A stretch of 5,639 bases of DNA, taken from an uncultured Lachnospiraceae bacterium (GTDB lineage Bacteria > Bacillota > Clostridia > Lachnospirales > Lachnospiraceae). This document shows positions 5,105-5,639 of this stretch, piece after piece. The stretch is from the NCBI GenBank assembly GCA_902796045.1, contig CADBNQ010000201.1, positions 1 to 5,639 of the forward strand. Reading direction: 5' to 3'. The notes beneath the pieces were generated by a model. That model made no database searches and was not told the origin of the DNA. It was given only the letters and a program-made list of their open reading frames with translations. Positions within the stretch are counted from its first letter, which is position 1; every line of letters starts with the position of its first letter. A program made the position numbers and the translations under genes.

Positions 5105-5639
5105 ATGAAGAAAACAATGATGAAATCAGTCTTGTTGACCTTGTTTATGGCCGCCATGTTCCTGTTCGGAGTGTCATTGGCAAAACCGGCCGGAGTGGAA
5201 GCTGCCGGACTGAAGAAGCCGACCTTTGTCCGGGCCAGCACCGGCTATATCAACAACAAGATCTGTCTCAGGTGGCTCCCTGTAAAGGGTGCAAAGAAGT
5301 ATGAGATTTACCGGGCCAAGGTCAATACCAAGAACGGGAAAGCCGGAAAGAAATGGAAAAGATGGGCTTCGACCAAAAACCCGTTTATCATCAAAGGTGG
5401 TGCCGGTGACTACAGGTATCGTGTCAGAGCGGTCAAAGGGAGCAAGAAGGGGAAATGGTCCTACGGGATTCGTATATTCGGTGCCACCGCATATATCACT
5501 AATACAATCTATACGCCGCCAGAATACTTTTTGGGTTATCTCTGGAGATCTGGCAAGGTGACTTTTCGTGTTCTGGTCGCCAACAAAACCCATTCCCAGA
5601 TGGGGTTTGTTCAAAGCGGAAGCAGGTTCGGCCCGCAGA
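5105..5639 (+). CDS. Secreted protein with FN3-like domain, 3' end beyond window
   Basis: An open frame of 178 codons with no stop before the window ends. The N-terminus MKKTMMK followed by a hydrophobic stretch to about residue 26 is a clear signal peptide. Cleavage could follow SLA (24-26) or VEA (31-33). Residues about 37-122 read as a fibronectin type III-like beta sandwich: LRWLPVKGAKKYEIYRAKV near 55-73 gives the B and C strands with the conserved Trp57 and Tyr66, and YRYRVRAVKGSKKGKWS at 103-119 gives the F and G strands. The domain is Lys/Gly-rich and strongly basic. Residues 123-178 are aromatic-rich and beta-prone, with no family I recognise. No lipobox Cys or LPXTG anchor is visible in the part seen. 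Such domains are common in surface and extracellular proteins of Clostridia, usually as binding or spacer modules. The gene is divergent from the membrane LuxR regulator. The exact role is unknown. Confidence 0.85.
   Translation, partial: MKKTMMKSVLLTLFMAAMFLFGVSLAKPAGVEAAGLKKPTFVRASTGYINNKICLRWLPVKGAKKYEIYRAKVNTKNGKAGKKWKRWASTKNPFIIKGGAGDYRYRVRAVKGSKKGKWSYGIRIFGATAYITNTIYTPPEYFLGYLWRSGKVTFRVLVANKTHSQMGFVQSGSRFGPQ

Noticed and set aside
5098..5304. A + strand frame starting at the ATG at 5098
   Set aside because: The ATG abuts the GAGGAGG site with no spacing, and the encoded 68 residues have no signal peptide or domain. The frame from 5105 fits the ribosome binding site and gives a coherent secreted protein.
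5174..5614. A 146-codon open frame on the - strand opposite the secreted protein gene
   Set aside because: The + strand frame from 5105 has a strong ribosome binding site, a signal peptide and FN3-like strands, so it is the real gene. The antisense frame shows none of these.

Overview
The window looks like chromosomal DNA of an anaerobic, Gram-positive-type bacterium of the Clostridia, possibly Lachnospiraceae-like. This is an inference from strong AGGAGG ribosome binding sites, clear sigma-70/sigma-A promoters, a rubrerythrin, an ammonia-only NAD synthetase, a clostridial-style glycerol dehydrogenase and a Lys/Gly/Trp-rich secreted FN3-like protein. No lineage marker gene is present, so the taxonomy is tentative. 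There is no CRISPR array, insertion sequence, tRNA or rRNA.

Layout. The + strand opens with the 3' two-thirds of rdgB (XTP/dITP pyrophosphatase, 1-402). A good promoter (437-465) then drives gldA (glycerol dehydrogenase, 523-1623), with nadE (NAD synthetase, 1644-2411) 20 bases behind it in the same transcription unit. A 201-base convergent gap (2412-2612) follows. It holds a weak terminator, an unexplained extended -10 promoter next to a perfect 10-bp palindrome, and a strong bidirectional terminator hairpin. On the - strand come rubrerythrin (2613-3173) and, upstream of it, a membrane-tethered LuxR/GerE-type regulator with about 12 transmembrane segments (3293-4756). The regulator has an excellent promoter at 4862-4890. 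A 348-base divergent spacer (4757-5104) separates it from a + strand gene starting at 5105. That gene encodes a signal-peptide-bearing protein with an FN3-like domain and is cut off by the window end.

How the parts relate. gldA and nadE join an NAD-using dehydrogenase to the enzyme that makes NAD. Rubrerythrin handles peroxide in anaerobes and appears independently promoted. The most interesting part is the right end, where a 12-TM one-component regulator is transcribed away from a secreted surface-type protein. The spacer between them carries three copies of the heptamer CTGACCC, one of them inside the regulator's own promoter, and a two-hairpin leader before the secreted gene. This suggests, but does not prove, that the regulator controls itself and its neighbour. 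The individual gene families are known, and I found no clearly novel multi-gene system.
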